This document shows positions 15,485 through 25,031 of a stretch of 35,679 nt of DNA, in pieces. A program made the position numbers and the translations under genes. Numbering within the stretch: position 1 is the stretch's first letter; each line of letters opens with the position of its first letter. This DNA comes from Elusimicrobia bacterium RIFCSPLOWO2_02_FULL_39_32. Lineage in GTDB: Bacteria; Elusimicrobiota; Elusimicrobia; 2-02-FULL-39-32. The notes under the pieces are model-generated. The model was not told the DNA's origin and did no database searches. It was given only the letters and a program-made list of their open reading frames with translations. Where the stretch lies: positions 1 through 35,679 of the forward strand of contig MGUU01000026.1 of NCBI GenBank assembly GCA_001800135.1. Reading direction: 5' to 3'.

Positions 15485-17176
15485 TTAGGAATTAAATAGT
15501 TGCCCTAAAGCAGGACCAGGAGATTTTTTAGAATATTTTTCCGCCGCTGCCCGCTGCAATTGGTGTTCCAAACGTTTAATGGAAAGATAAACCCTTCTTT
15601 CTTTTGCGTTTACGTCAGTCACCACAGCCTCAATTTCTTCTCCTACTTTTATAATGTCCGTGGGATGAACAAATTTTTCTGAGGAAAGTTCAGCCATTGC
15701 AATAAATCCTTGAAGCTGGTTTTCTAAATCAATAATGGCGCCAGAGGATTCGATTGAAACTACCTTGCCTTTTAATTTAGACCTTTTCCTAATCGCTTCA
15801 AAAGGATTGGACTCTTTTTGTTTTAAACCAAAAGATATTTTTTCTTTTTTTGCGTCAATCTCTAAAACTTTCACCTCAACGATCTCTCCAACTTTTAAAA
15901 CCTCTTTAGGGTTTTCAATTTTTTGAGTCCAGGAAAAATCAGAAATATGAATAAGCCCTTCTGGACCTTCCGGCAAACTAGCAAAAGCGCCAAAAGAAGC
16001 TAAAGAGCTGATGCGCACTTTAACCAGAGAACCCACTCGATATTTACTAGGGAACATTTCCCATGGGCTTTGTCCAGCGCGTTTAATGGAAAGAGAAATT
16101 TTTTCTTTTTCCCTATCTATCGCTAAAATTTTAACCTGAACTTTTTGGCCTGCTTTTAAAAGTTCTTTAGGTTTCTTTTTATCGCTACTCCAGGAAATTT
16201 CAGAAATATGCGCTAAACCTTCCACGTTGGGACAGATTTCAACAAAAGCTCCAAAATCCGTAAGGTGGGTTACCCTTCCATCTTGAATGGAACCTAAAGG
16301 AAATCTCTCTTCAATTTTTTCCCAAGGATGAGTAAGGAGCGTTTTTCTGGAAAGCGCTATTTTTTGGGATTCCTGATCAATCGCGATCACTTGCACTTCA
16401 ATTCTTTGACCGATTTTTAAAACATCTTTTACTCTTTTCGTATGAGCCCAATCTAATTCCCCAATGTGTAGAAGCGCTTCCATCCCTCCAATGTCAATAA
16501 ATGCTCCATAAGAAGTAATCCCGCGCACAATCCCCTCTCTCTTATCCCCTACTTTTAAAACAGTTAAAATCTCTTCCCTTTTTTTCTGGTCTTCTTCGCT
16601 TTTCCATAATTTTCTGGATAAAACCAAATTATTCTTGTGCGCATCAAAATCCATAACATACACTGTGATTTTTTGACCCATCCATTTTTTTAAATCTCGC
16701 ACGGGCCGAACATCAATTTGCGAAGCCGGCAAAAATCCTCTTAAACCATTTTCACACTCAACCACCAATCCGCCTTTTATTTCAAGAACAATTTTAGCTT
16801 GAAGAGGGGTTTTTGTCCTTAATGCCTGCTCTACTTCTTCCCATGCGATCTGTTCCTGTGCCCTTTTCCATGAAACTTTTGCATGCCCATCACTACTATT
16901 TCCTTGAACCTTGCAAACAGGGATCATTTCCCCCACTTTAAAAGGAAACTTAGTTCCAAATTCTTCCATAGGAATTAACGCTTCCATTTTTCTGCCTGTA
17001 TCCACTAAAACGCCGTCCTTAACAACACTAACTATTTCTGCCATAAATATGGGGTTTTGATTTGAGGATTGAGCAGCGCTTTCCTGCTCAAGTAGTTCTG
17101 CCATTCCGATTTCTTCTTCTGGAGAGTCTGAACTTGCGGACAAAGGAGGTTCTGCGCTTTTAAGCTCTTCTATCAT
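15485..17176 (-). CDS. rpsA: 30S ribosomal protein S1
   Basis: This 563-residue protein contains six S1 RNA-binding domains (about 42-105, 120-190, 208-278, 293-365, 380-452 and 465-533), of which the third to fifth are the most canonical (for example GITSYGAFIDIGGMEALLHI). S1 recruits mRNA to the 30S subunit. An acidic Ser-rich N-terminus and a basic C-terminal tail flank the domains. The ATG lies in an AT-rich leader without Shine-Dalgarno sequence, as in E. coli rpsA, whose product represses its own translation. An extended -10 promoter lies upstream. Position after cmk-plsC matches the common cmk-rpsA linkage. Confidence 0.95.
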   Translation of the reverse strand: MIEELKSAEPPLSASSDSPEEEIGMAELLEQESAAQSSNQNPIFMAEIVSVVKDGVLVDTGRKMEALIPMEEFGTKFPFKVGEMIPVCKVQGNSSDGHAKVSWKRAQEQIAWEEVEQALRTKTPLQAKIVLEIKGGLVVECENGLRGFLPASQIDVRPVRDLKKWMGQKITVYVMDFDAHKNNLVLSRKLWKSEEDQKKREEILTVLKVGDKREGIVRGITSYGAFIDIGGMEALLHIGELDWAHTKRVKDVLKIGQRIEVQVIAIDQESQKIALSRKTLLTHPWEKIEERFPLGSIQDGRVTHLTDFGAFVEICPNVEGLAHISEISWSSDKKKPKELLKAGQKVQVKILAIDREKEKISLSIKRAGQSPWEMFPSKYRVGSLVKVRISSLASFGAFASLPEGPEGLIHISDFSWTQKIENPKEVLKVGEIVEVKVLEIDAKKEKISFGLKQKESNPFEAIRKRSKLKGKVVSIESSGAIIDLENQLQGFIAMAELSSEKFVHPTDIIKVGEEIEAVVTDVNAKERRVYLSIKRLEHQLQRAAAEKYSKKSPGPALGQLFNS

Positions 17177-17206
17177 TTTTTTATTGCTGTTTTCTTATAA
17201 AATTTG

Positions 17207-17222
17207 GTTTTTAATTATAACA
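17207..17222 (-). promoter_or_regulatory. Extended -10 promoter for rpsA
   Basis: On the minus strand TGTTATAAT gives a consensus -10 (TATAAT at 17219-17214) with the upstream TG of an extended -10. No good -35 is visible at the normal spacing. Transcription should start near 17207, giving a leader of about 30 bases before the rpsA ATG. This would let rpsA and the two genes after it be expressed apart from the aromatic operon. Confidence 0.6.
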
Positions 17223-17280
17223 TATCTGAAAGCGTTGCGCTCATCAACTCCTTGGTTTGAAGTGAAGTAACCAAAGTTTT

Positions 17281-17904
17281 TCAGAGCATCATTTTGGATT
17301 TTAGTTCTGCGATAGAATTTAAAACCTCTTCTGAAAAACTCTGGTAATAGAGTTTCTGATTCTCTACCTCCGGAGCTTTTATGGGTTTGCCAATAAAAAC
17401 TTTTATTTTCTTAAAACTAAAAATTTTATAGGAGTTGGAAATATAAATAGGCACAACCGGAACCCCTGTTTTCAAGCTAAGCATCCCCACCCCTGCTTTG
17501 GCTTTACCCAGTTCTCCGGTTTTACTTCTTCTGCCTTCAGGGAAAAGAACTACTGCTTCTCCTTGGGTAAGGAGCTTTTGAGCTTTTTTAAAAGCGCCAA
17601 TATCATGCTCAAATCGCTTTACAGGAAAAGCATTCACCTGACTAATAAACCAGCCTATTATAGGCATGTGAAACAATTCTTCCTTTGCAAAAAAATGAAT
17701 GAAGCGATCTACTGAAGCGGCAACCAGAGGAGGATCCGCGTAAGAAACATGGTTTGAAGCTAAAAGAGCCCCCCCACTTAAAGGCACATTTTCCTTGCCA
17801 ATGATCTCAAGTCTCCAAAAAGTTTTAAATAATAAAAAAGTTACATTTTTTGCAAATAAATATAGAAATTTCTGAAACCCTTTTATTTTTTGATCCTCTT
17901 TCAT
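17281..17904 (-). CDS. plsC: 1-acylglycerol-3-phosphate acyltransferase
   Basis: PlsC acylates lysophosphatidate to phosphatidate, the precursor of membrane phospholipids, at the inner membrane. The 207-residue protein has the catalytic H-x4-D motif in SNHVSYADP (about residues 51-59), the substrate motif FPEGRRSKTGEL and the VPVVPIYI strand. An N-terminal hydrophobic stretch (about 10-27) could associate with the membrane. Its ATG overlaps the cmk stop by four bases. The cmk-plsC pair is common in bacterial genomes and supplies two steps that meet in phospholipid synthesis. Confidence 0.92.
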   Translation of the reverse strand: MKEDQKIKGFQKFLYLFAKNVTFLLFKTFWRLEIIGKENVPLSGGALLASNHVSYADPPLVAASVDRFIHFFAKEELFHMPIIGWFISQVNAFPVKRFEHDIGAFKKAQKLLTQGEAVVLFPEGRRSKTGELGKAKAGVGMLSLKTGVPVVPIYISNSYKIFSFKKIKVFIGKPIKAPEVENQKLYYQSFSEEVLNSIAELKSKMML

Positions 17905-18578
17905 AAATCCTTTGAACCAATCCGATCTAAAATTCTTTGAACCACTTCTTCTAATTCCAAAGAGGTAGAATCTAACACAAGCGCTCCTTTAGCTATTTTT
18001 AAAGGTGAAGCTCTTCTCAGAGAGTCTGACTGATCTCTTTCCTGTAAGGCTTGGGCTAGAGAGTTTAGAGAAACCTTTTCCCCTTTTAATTTTAATTCCT
18101 TAAATCTCCGTTTTGCCCTTTCTTGAGGAGTCGCGTCCAAATAAAACTTAAATTTGGCTTTAGGAAATACAACAGTTCCAATATCCCTTCCCTCCATGAC
18201 TACATTCTTATTTCTTCCTAATTCTCTTTGGCGATCCACCAATATTTTACGGATTTGCGGAATTTGAGCTATTGCTTTAGCCCATTGGCTGATTATTTCT
18301 GTACGAATATTTTTGGAGACATTTTTTTTATCTACAAAAACTTGGAGTTTCCCTGCATCATCATAATTTAAATCAATCTGAGTTTTTAAAGCCATGGGAA
18401 TAAGTTTTTTTAAATCATTTAAGACGATTTTTTTAGAATAAGCTTTCCAGGCTAAAGCTCTATACATGGCTCCGGTATCCACATAAAGAAACCCTAATTT
18501 TTTGGCAACCAGCCTCGCTACACTGGACTTGCCAGATCCAGCAGGCCCATCAATGGCAATGACACAATTTTTTTTCAT
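17901..18578 (-). CDS. cmk: Cytidylate kinase
   Basis: CMP/dCMP kinase transfers phosphate from ATP to CMP in the cytoplasm. The 225-residue length is standard. Visible motifs are the P-loop GPAGSGKSSVARLVA (residues 11-25), VDTGAMYRALAW in the CMP-binding region, EGRDIGTVVFPKAKFKFYLDA and RDQSDSLRRASPL. It lies 63 bases after aroA and overlaps plsC, within the minus-strand superoperon. Confidence 0.95.
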   Translation of the reverse strand: MKKNCVIAIDGPAGSGKSSVARLVAKKLGFLYVDTGAMYRALAWKAYSKKIVLNDLKKLIPMALKTQIDLNYDDAGKLQVFVDKKNVSKNIRTEIISQWAKAIAQIPQIRKILVDRQRELGRNKNVVMEGRDIGTVVFPKAKFKFYLDATPQERAKRRFKELKLKGEKVSLNSLAQALQERDQSDSLRRASPLKIAKGALVLDSTSLELEEVVQRILDRIGSKDL

Positions 18579-18641
18579 ATCTTTATTTTTTAACTGGTTC
18601 TGATAACCCGAATACGCGCTTATGAAAATATAATTTCTGGT

Positions 18642-19964
18642 CTAATCAATGAGTTTATTTAACTCCTTTAAAAAATTTGGGAAAGAGATATTGACACAGT
18701 CAAAATCAGTAATTTTAGTTTCCCCTTCTGCCAGAAGAGCGGCAATGGCTAAAGACATGGCGATGCGGTGGTCTTGATAGGAATTTAATTTTGTTCCTTT
18801 TAAAAAAACAGGTCCAGAAATCAAAATGCCATCTTTTTTTTCCTCAACCTCTGCTCCCATTTTTTTTAACTCCGACGCCATAGAAGCGATCCTGTCTGAT
18901 TCTTTTACCCTTAATTCTTCAGCCCCGCTAATGGAAGATTCTCCTTGGGCTTGAGTGGCTAAAACAGCCAAAATTGGGATTTCATCTATTAAAAAAGGGA
19001 TCTCCTCTCTTTGAATAGAACAAGCTTTTAAGCTGGAGGCTCTTACTTCTAAATCTCCTAAAGGCTCATTAAATCTCTCCTTTAGATTTTTAATTTCAAT
19101 GTTCGCTCCCATTTTTTTTAAAACTTTTAAAAAACCTGTCCGGGTTGGATTTAAGTTTACGTTTTTTATAACCAAGAAAGAGTCAGGAACTAAAAGAGCA
19201 GCTGCTATAAAAAACGCCGCGCTGGAAAAATCTCCCGGGACTTTTAGATCTAATCCTTGAAGGGATCCCCCGCCCCAGACAGTCACCTTTCTTTCATTGC
19301 TCATTATCTTGATACCCAACGCTTTTAAAAAACGTTCTGTATGATCCCGAGATTTTACAGGCTCTTCAATAGTGGTTTTGCCAGAAGCAAAAAGAGCTGC
19401 CAAAAGAATGGAAGATTTTACTTGAGCGCTCGCCACAGGACTTTTCCAATCAATAGGTTTAAGATTGGGATTCCCTTTGATTCTTAAAGGAGCATAATTA
19501 TCTTTAAAAGCCTGGATCAAAGCTCCCATCTTGGTTAAAGGTTCAATCACCCGTTTCATGGGTCTCTTAGATAAAGAGGAATCCCCTGTTAAACAACTTT
19601 TAAAATTTTGAGCTGCAGCCACTCCTGATAAAAGGCGCATGGTTGTTCCAGAATTTCCACAATCTAATTTTGAATTGGGCTTTAAAAAGGATCGAAACTT
19701 GGAGGTAGAACTCTCTTTTCCGCTAGAGACTATTAAAGCCTGTTTATGAATTTCTATGGGAACACCTAATTTTTTAAAACAATCAATGCTAGAAAGACAA
19801 TCTGCGGAAAGCAGGGGATTCTTTATGCAAGATTTTTTTAAGGAAAGAGAAGAGAGAAAAATAGCCCTGTGAGTGATTGACTTGTCAGGAGGAGGAACAA
19901 ACTCCCCTTTAATTTTCTTTTTAGCTGAAATTAAAGAGGAAAACTGAGCTGGTTTCAAATTCAC
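18642..19964 (-). CDS. aroA: EPSP synthase (3-phosphoshikimate 1-carboxyvinyltransferase)
   Basis: AroA joins phosphoenolpyruvate to shikimate 3-phosphate, the sixth step of the shikimate pathway. The 440-residue protein shows PPDKSITHRAIFLSS (shikimate phosphate binding), LDCGNSGTTMRLLSG, the catalytic region DEIPILAVLA, LRVKESDRIASMASEL and SYQDHRIAMSLAIAALL. The start is GTG at 19964; no ATG precedes the first motif in frame. It follows tyrA by 47 bases and feeds chorismate to the pheA and tyrA products upstream in the same operon. Confidence 0.95.
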   Translation of the reverse strand: MNLKPAQFSSLISAKKKIKGEFVPPPDKSITHRAIFLSSLSLKKSCIKNPLLSADCLSSIDCFKKLGVPIEIHKQALIVSSGKESSTSKFRSFLKPNSKLDCGNSGTTMRLLSGVAAAQNFKSCLTGDSSLSKRPMKRVIEPLTKMGALIQAFKDNYAPLRIKGNPNLKPIDWKSPVASAQVKSSILLAALFASGKTTIEEPVKSRDHTERFLKALGIKIMSNERKVTVWGGGSLQGLDLKVPGDFSSAAFFIAAALLVPDSFLVIKNVNLNPTRTGFLKVLKKMGANIEIKNLKERFNEPLGDLEVRASSLKACSIQREEIPFLIDEIPILAVLATQAQGESSISGAEELRVKESDRIASMASELKKMGAEVEEKKDGILISGPVFLKGTKLNSYQDHRIAMSLAIAALLAEGETKITDFDCVNISFPNFLKELNKLID

Positions 19965-20011
19965 AATATTCTGGTTAAAAAAAATCTACACCTTAAACAT
20001 GGTTAAATTTT

Positions 20012-20932
20012 TCATTGCCTTTCATTTTCTAAAGCTTGTCCCAGCCTAGGATTTTTTTTAAGCAGCTCTTTTCTTGCTTTTTTAGCTCTGGAAAAAAAAC
20101 TTTCCCAGTCAGAAAAACTATTTTTAGAATTTTCAATTTGGTTTATAATTCTGGTTAAAAGATCTCGATAGGATTTGATGGATCCTAAAATAAAATTTTC
20201 ATTTTGAGAACAGATTTGCGCCCACTGGAGTGGATCAGAATCCGCTATGCGGGTTAAGTCTCTAAAAGAACCTGCTAAAAGCTGAATAGCATTTGAATCT
20301 TGTTTGCTTAAGCGCTCAATAAACAACACAAATCCGCTAGCTAAGAGATGCGGCAAATGGCTGGTTTGGGCCACTAAAATATCATGAATTTGAGGTTCTA
20401 AAACAATAGTTTTAGCGCCTAAACCCTTCCAAAAATTTCTTAACTCAATTAAATACTTCTTTGTCAGCTGAGTTTCCAAAGGACAAAGAACCACAGTAGA
20501 ACCTTGATAAAGATGAGCGCTTGAATTAATCGCACCCGTTTTTTCTGAACCTGCCAAAGGATGACCTCCAATAAAAATTGGAGGATTCTTTAAAGTAGCG
20601 TAGAATGTCTCAACTTCTTTTAAAAGGTTCCCCTTTGTGCTGCCCACATCTGTAAGAATAGCTCCGGGTTTTAAATAAGAATAAATTTTTTTAATAGTAG
20701 GAACTATTTCTTCTACCGGTGTACAAATAATAACTAACTCCGCATCTTTTACACCTTGAACTAGATCAGTTGTTACCTGATCACAGACTCCAAATTTTAA
20801 AGCTTTGGACAAACGCGTCCTGTTTCTGCCAATGCCAACTACATGATAAGGGAGCTTTAACTTTTTTATAGACAAACCTATGGAGCCTCCCATCATTCCA
20901 ACACCTATGATGCTAAGATTTTTCTTTTTCAT
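20012..20932 (-). CDS. tyrA: Prephenate dehydrogenase
   Basis: TyrA oxidatively decarboxylates prephenate (or arogenate) towards tyrosine. The 306-residue protein begins with a Rossmann dinucleotide motif IGVGMMGGSIGLS, then LTDVGSTKG, FIGGHPLAGSEKTGA and the active-site TSHLPHLLASGF, with FRDLTRIADSDPLQW near the C-terminus. No ACT or chorismate mutase domain is attached, so feedback control must be elsewhere or absent. Substrate (prephenate or arogenate) and cofactor preference cannot be told from the sequence by eye. Confidence 0.93.
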   Translation of the reverse strand: MKKKNLSIIGVGMMGGSIGLSIKKLKLPYHVVGIGRNRTRLSKALKFGVCDQVTTDLVQGVKDAELVIICTPVEEIVPTIKKIYSYLKPGAILTDVGSTKGNLLKEVETFYATLKNPPIFIGGHPLAGSEKTGAINSSAHLYQGSTVVLCPLETQLTKKYLIELRNFWKGLGAKTIVLEPQIHDILVAQTSHLPHLLASGFVLFIERLSKQDSNAIQLLAGSFRDLTRIADSDPLQWAQICSQNENFILGSIKSYRDLLTRIINQIENSKNSFSDWESFFSRAKKARKELLKKNPRLGQALENERQ

Positions 20933-21002
20933 TCCTGGAAAGAGTTGAGAAGGTCATACTTTAGTTGTGCCTAAATTTTGCGCCATGTTTCATAAATACA
21001 GT

Positions 21003-22016
21003 TTAGGCAAATCTGCCAACAGCCACAGCCACTTTTCTTAAGTCATTCATCATCTTGTCAAACATCACTGGCAGCAAAGCCTGCATGCCGTCAGATAAAG
21101 CCTCTGTTGGTTTAGGGTGCACTTCCACCATAATCCCATCTGCTCCAGCAGCAATGGCTGCTAAAGCTATGGCAGGGATGTAGTCCCTTACGCCCACTCC
21201 ATGAGAAGGATCTACAATAATAGGCAGGTGGGTTAGATGTTTTACCACTGGGATGGCGTTTAAATCAATGGTAAAGCGAGTGGAATTTTCAAAAGTGCGG
21301 ATACCCCGTTCACACAAAATAACATTTCTGTTCCCTTTAGAAACAATATATTCCGCAGACATCAGCCATTCCTCAATCGTATTAGCCATGCCTCTTTTTA
21401 ACATGATCGGATTCTTTATTTGTCCCAGCTCTTTTAGCAAATCAAAATTTTGAGAATTTCTCGCTCCCACTTGCACAATATCCGAGTAACGAGCCACAAC
21501 TTCTACTTGCCGGGTATCCATCACCTCGCTAATCACAGGTAGATTTGTTAATTTCTTTGCTTCTGCCAAAATTTTAAGAGCTGCAACTCCATGCCCCTGA
21601 AAAGAGTAAGGAGAAGTTCTGGGTTTAAAAGCTCCGCCTCGCAAAATATGAGCGCCGGAATTTTTTATCGCTTTAGCGCAGGTAAAAAGATTCTCTTTAG
21701 TATCTACAGAACAGGGTCCAGCCATGACCACCACACCTTTTCCGCCAATTTTCACTCCATCAATGTCAATGACACTATTTTCTTTTTTAAATTCTCTGCT
21801 CACCAACTTATAGGGTTTAACAATTGGCGTAGCGCTTTCCACAATATCATAAGATTCAAAAATTTCTTTAAATTTATTTTCTCCCTCACCAATCACGCCA
21901 ATGATCGCTTTCACTGCTCCCCGGGAAATGTGCGGAGTAAAGCCCAATTTCTTAATTTTATTTGTCAAAGCTTCTATTTCATTTTTTTTAGCGCCTGTCT
22001 TTAATGTAAGAATCAT
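21003..22016 (-). CDS. aroF: DAHP synthase, type I-beta
   Basis: This 337-residue enzyme condenses phosphoenolpyruvate and erythrose 4-phosphate, the first step of aromatic synthesis. Residues about 1-70 form the ferredoxin-like N-terminal domain seen in Thermotoga-type enzymes, where it gives tyrosine feedback inhibition. The barrel follows with VVMAGPCSV, GGAFKPRTSPYSFQG, KRGMANTIEEW, ERGIRTFE and VDPSHGVGVRDYI. Being upstream of aroA and coupled to hisC (ATGA overlap), it probably sets flux through the local pathway. The regulatory role is known of the family, not shown here. Confidence 0.94.
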   Translation of the reverse strand: MILTLKTGAKKNEIEALTNKIKKLGFTPHISRGAVKAIIGVIGEGENKFKEIFESYDIVESATPIVKPYKLVSREFKKENSVIDIDGVKIGGKGVVVMAGPCSVDTKENLFTCAKAIKNSGAHILRGGAFKPRTSPYSFQGHGVAALKILAEAKKLTNLPVISEVMDTRQVEVVARYSDIVQVGARNSQNFDLLKELGQIKNPIMLKRGMANTIEEWLMSAEYIVSKGNRNVILCERGIRTFENSTRFTIDLNAIPVVKHLTHLPIIVDPSHGVGVRDYIPAIALAAIAAGADGIMVEVHPKPTEALSDGMQALLPVMFDKMMNDLRKVAVAVGRFA

Positions 22017-23185
22017 CCTTTTAAAGCCTCCCTAGTTCTTAGTTTCTGATTAAAATCTGTAGAAAATTTTTTACGCTTTAAAACCATTTTGAATTTTTCT
22101 AAAAAAAATTTATTTTCTTCTTTTAAGCCAATGGTAACTCGAATATGATTGGGAAACCCATATTCATCAATGGCGCGAACAATCACTCCCTGTTCCATCA
22201 ATTTTAAAAAAATTTCTTTCCCTTTCCATGGGAAAACATTGACCATTAAAAAATTCCCTGAGGAAGGAAGTGTATCAACTCCCAATTTTTTAAATTCATG
22301 GGTTAAATAATTCATCCCTTCTTCAACTAAGCTTAAGCTCTTTTTTACATGCGTCTGATCCTTTAAAGCTCCTATCGCGGCATTTTGAGCTGGGATAGAG
22401 ACATTGAAGGGAGGCCTAATTCTATCTAAAGCCAAAACTAGTTCTCGGCTCATAATCCCATACCCTATTCTTAAACCAGCCAAACCATAAATTTTAGAAA
22501 AAGTTCTTAATAGTATGAGGTTCAATCCTTTCTTAAAATATTCTAGAGATTCCGGATAATCTGGAGACAAGAATTTAGAATATTCATAATAAGCTTCATC
22601 AAAAATAATAAAAGGGGAGAGCCTCCTCTTTTTTAAAAAAGAAAAAAATTCATTCACCTCTCTTCTATTTACATAAGTGCCTGTAGGGTTATTGGGGTTA
22701 GCAATAAACAGAGCTTTTGTGCTGGGGGTTATTTTTTTAAGCATGCCCATTAAGTGATGCTTATTATCTTTCATGGGGACCTGAATGGTTTTAGATCCCA
22801 TGAGATCCGCAGCCATTTTATAACGAATAAAAGCATGCTCTGAAACTATCACGTTATCCCCTTTATTAAAAAAAGCCTTGCCTAAAAGCTCAATGATCTC
22901 ATCAGACCCCGCGCCAAGAATAATTTCATCTAAATTCACTTTTAAATGTTCAGCCAAAGCCTTGCGAACATTTAAACCAGAACTTTCCGGATACCTGTAA
23001 ATCTCTTTTCCGCAATCTAAATACGCGCCTAAAGCGCGGGCAGAAACGCCTAAACTATTTTCATTGGATGCAAGTTTTACAATTTTCTTTAAACCAAATT
23101 TTTTGCGAACCTCCTCAATTGGTTTGCCGGGAAGATAGGGTTTAAACCCATGAATTTCTGGTCTTAAAATTTTTGAAAGATTCAT
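22013..23185 (-). CDS. hisC: HisC-type aromatic/histidinol-phosphate aminotransferase
   Basis: This 390-residue fold-type I PLP aminotransferase has KLASNENSLGVS, GAGSDEIIELL, IANPNNPTGTY, FIIFDEAYYEYS and the PLP lysine motif RTFSKIYGLAGLRIGYG. Sequence places it in the HisC family. Its neighbours are pheA, aroF and tyrA, not histidine genes, so it probably transaminates phenylpyruvate and 4-hydroxyphenylpyruvate, as shown for HisC-like enzymes in other aromatic operons. It may also serve histidine synthesis if no other hisC exists. It overlaps aroF by four bases. Confidence 0.88.
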   Translation of the reverse strand: MNLSKILRPEIHGFKPYLPGKPIEEVRKKFGLKKIVKLASNENSLGVSARALGAYLDCGKEIYRYPESSGLNVRKALAEHLKVNLDEIILGAGSDEIIELLGKAFFNKGDNVIVSEHAFIRYKMAADLMGSKTIQVPMKDNKHHLMGMLKKITPSTKALFIANPNNPTGTYVNRREVNEFFSFLKKRRLSPFIIFDEAYYEYSKFLSPDYPESLEYFKKGLNLILLRTFSKIYGLAGLRIGYGIMSRELVLALDRIRPPFNVSIPAQNAAIGALKDQTHVKKSLSLVEEGMNYLTHEFKKLGVDTLPSSGNFLMVNVFPWKGKEIFLKLMEQGVIVRAIDEYGFPNHIRVTIGLKEENKFFLEKFKMVLKRKKFSTDFNQKLRTREALKG

Positions 23186-23221
23186 TTAATTTTTTTTAAA
23201 AACTAGAATTCTTAACCTGAA

Positions 23222-24286
23222 TTATTCTTTCGGATAAGAGCCAAGGACTTTTAAGGAAAGACAAACTTTCTTTAGTTCAGCCAGGGCTTTTTCTATTTTT
23301 TCCTCTTTAAAATGGCCAAGAAAATCCACAAAGAAAAGGTATTCCCAGGCTTTTTTCTTAGTTGGACGAGATTCGATTTTGGTTAAATTAATCTCAAAAT
23401 TTTTGAAAATCCCTAAAATTTCATTTAAAGCGCCTACCTTATCCTTGATTGAAAGCAGAATAGAAGTTTTATCTTTTCCTGAAGGCGGGGGCGATTTTTT
23501 GCCTACAATTAAAAACCGGGTAAAATTTTCCTCATAATCTTCTATCCCAGGAGCAACTATTTTAAGATGGTACAACTTTGCAGCTAAAGGAGAGGCGATC
23601 GCAGCGGCGCTGCCGTCTAAAGAAGCCTGACAAGCAGCATCCGCAGTGGAACGAGATTCATGGATTTCCACATTCGGCAGATGGCTTTCCAGATAACGCC
23701 TGCATTGAGCCAGAGCCTGGGGATGAGAGTAAACCCTTTTAACTTTTGCAATTTTTCCGGAAGCAGAAAGCAGGTAATGGGAGATAGGCTCTTCTCTTTC
23801 CGCGCAAATCACTAAATCTGATTCCACAAACATGTCTAAGGTGTGGTTCACCACCCCTTCTGTTGAATTTTCAATTGGAACCACTCCATAATCAGCCCTG
23901 TTTTTCTCCACCTCTACAAAACAGTCGCTAATCGCCTTTTGAGGCAGTAAATCAGAACCCTTGCCAAAATGTTTGATAGCTAACTGATGCGTAAAAGTAG
24001 CTTCCGGGCCTAAAAAAGCAATTCTTAATTTTCTCTGTACGTTTCTGCAAACATTAAAAATCTCCTGAAAAATCATCTCCAAATCTTCTGATCTAAGAGG
24101 CTTAAGATTTTTAGCAAGTAAACGGTCTAATATTTCCCGTTCCCTTGAACTGGAATAAATAGAATCCCCGCTCTTATCTTTTTCCTTGCCAATCGCTTTA
24201 GCGCATTCCGCTCTCTCTTTAAGAGCTTCTAAAATGCGCTCGTCAATCTGGTCAATTTCTTTTCTAATGGAATCAATTTTTTTCAT
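23222..24286 (-). CDS. pheA: Chorismate mutase/prephenate dehydratase P-protein
   Basis: This bifunctional 354-residue protein converts chorismate to prephenate and then phenylpyruvate. Residues about 1-85 are an AroQ-type mutase (RKEIDQIDERILEALKERA). The dehydratase domain (about 89-268) begins LRIAFLGPEATFTHQ and has PIENSTEGVVNHTLD and the TRF motif in EENFTRFLIVG. An ACT domain (about 275-350) with DKVGALNEILGIF and ESRPTKKKAWEY should bind phenylalanine for feedback inhibition. It is the first aromatic gene after the division cluster, 52 bases after pgeF. Confidence 0.95.
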   Translation of the reverse strand: MKKIDSIRKEIDQIDERILEALKERAECAKAIGKEKDKSGDSIYSSSREREILDRLLAKNLKPLRSEDLEMIFQEIFNVCRNVQRKLRIAFLGPEATFTHQLAIKHFGKGSDLLPQKAISDCFVEVEKNRADYGVVPIENSTEGVVNHTLDMFVESDLVICAEREEPISHYLLSASGKIAKVKRVYSHPQALAQCRRYLESHLPNVEIHESRSTADAACQASLDGSAAAIASPLAAKLYHLKIVAPGIEDYEENFTRFLIVGKKSPPPSGKDKTSILLSIKDKVGALNEILGIFKNFEINLTKIESRPTKKKAWEYLFFVDFLGHFKEEKIEKALAELKKVCLSLKVLGSYPKE

Positions 24287-24338
24287 ATTTTTTATCTAAC
24301 CTTGATAGTGCAATCAATCTATTCCCAATGGTTCGCCA

Positions 24339-25016
24339 CTAACCCAAGTACCGCTGCGCTAAAAAAGACAACATTCTTTTATCCGAGGGTTCTCTCCGAT
24401 AAGAAAAAAAGTTAGGGCTGCAATAGGTGCATTGTTTAGGAGCTAAAATATTGATTAAAGATACTTTGTATTCTAACAATTGCTCTAATACAGCTTTTTT
24501 TAAACTAAGTTTAAATTTTTTTTCATCGCTTCCAAACCAACTGTTTTTAGGGAATAAAGATGCGACCTCCTCTCCCACTTCATAACAACATTCCTCAATA
24601 TGCGGCCCTAAATAAATCTGTAAACTAGATGGGTTTACCTTAAAAAAATCTTTTAAAGAAACTAAACATGAGCGCACAATGCCGCTTTGAATTCCCCTCC
24701 ACCCTGCATGTAAAAGCCCTGTAACTTTTTTTATTGGATCATAAAGAAAAATTGGCATGCAGTCTGCTGTAAAAATTCCTAAGATCAAATCTGGTTGTTC
24801 AGTGATTAACCCATCCGCATTCAGAATCAATTTCTCTTTACAATCCTCAATTATTACAACTCTGTTGCTATGAATTTGTTTGCAGCAAATTAAATTCTTT
24901 TGGGACAATCCAAATTCTTGAAGCGCCATTTTTTGGATCTCTGGTTCTTTGGCGTTTCCCTGTTCTTTACAGCTAGTCCCTCCTAAAAGAGAATTTTTCT
25001 TAAAAAAATCCCGCAT
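24339..25016 (-). CDS. pgeF: Peptidoglycan editing factor PgeF (YfiH/laccase domain)
   Basis: This 225-residue protein belongs to the YfiH/DUF152 family, now known as PgeF, which removes L-Ser-containing muropeptide precursors in E. coli and has purine nucleoside activity in relatives. Conserved metal-site motifs are KQIHSNRV, FTADCMPIFLYDP, GLLHAGWRG and YLGPHIEECCYEVG. The N-terminus is short and retains only LGGTSC of the usual TRxGGVS signature. The ATG has no Shine-Dalgarno and is in frame with ftsZ, five sense codons after its TAG. Linkage to ftsZ is common. Confidence 0.88.
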   Translation of the reverse strand: MRDFFKKNSLLGGTSCKEQGNAKEPEIQKMALQEFGLSQKNLICCKQIHSNRVVIIEDCKEKLILNADGLITEQPDLILGIFTADCMPIFLYDPIKKVTGLLHAGWRGIQSGIVRSCLVSLKDFFKVNPSSLQIYLGPHIEECCYEVGEEVASLFPKNSWFGSDEKKFKLSLKKAVLEQLLEYKVSLINILAPKQCTYCSPNFFSYRREPSDKRMLSFLAQRYLG

Positions 25017-25031
25017 GCAAAATGAGTGACT

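Noticed and set aside
17250-17276. Eight-pair hairpin between plsC and rpsA as a terminator
   Set aside because: In the minus-strand transcript no T-run follows the stem; the T-run is on the opposite, untranscribed side.
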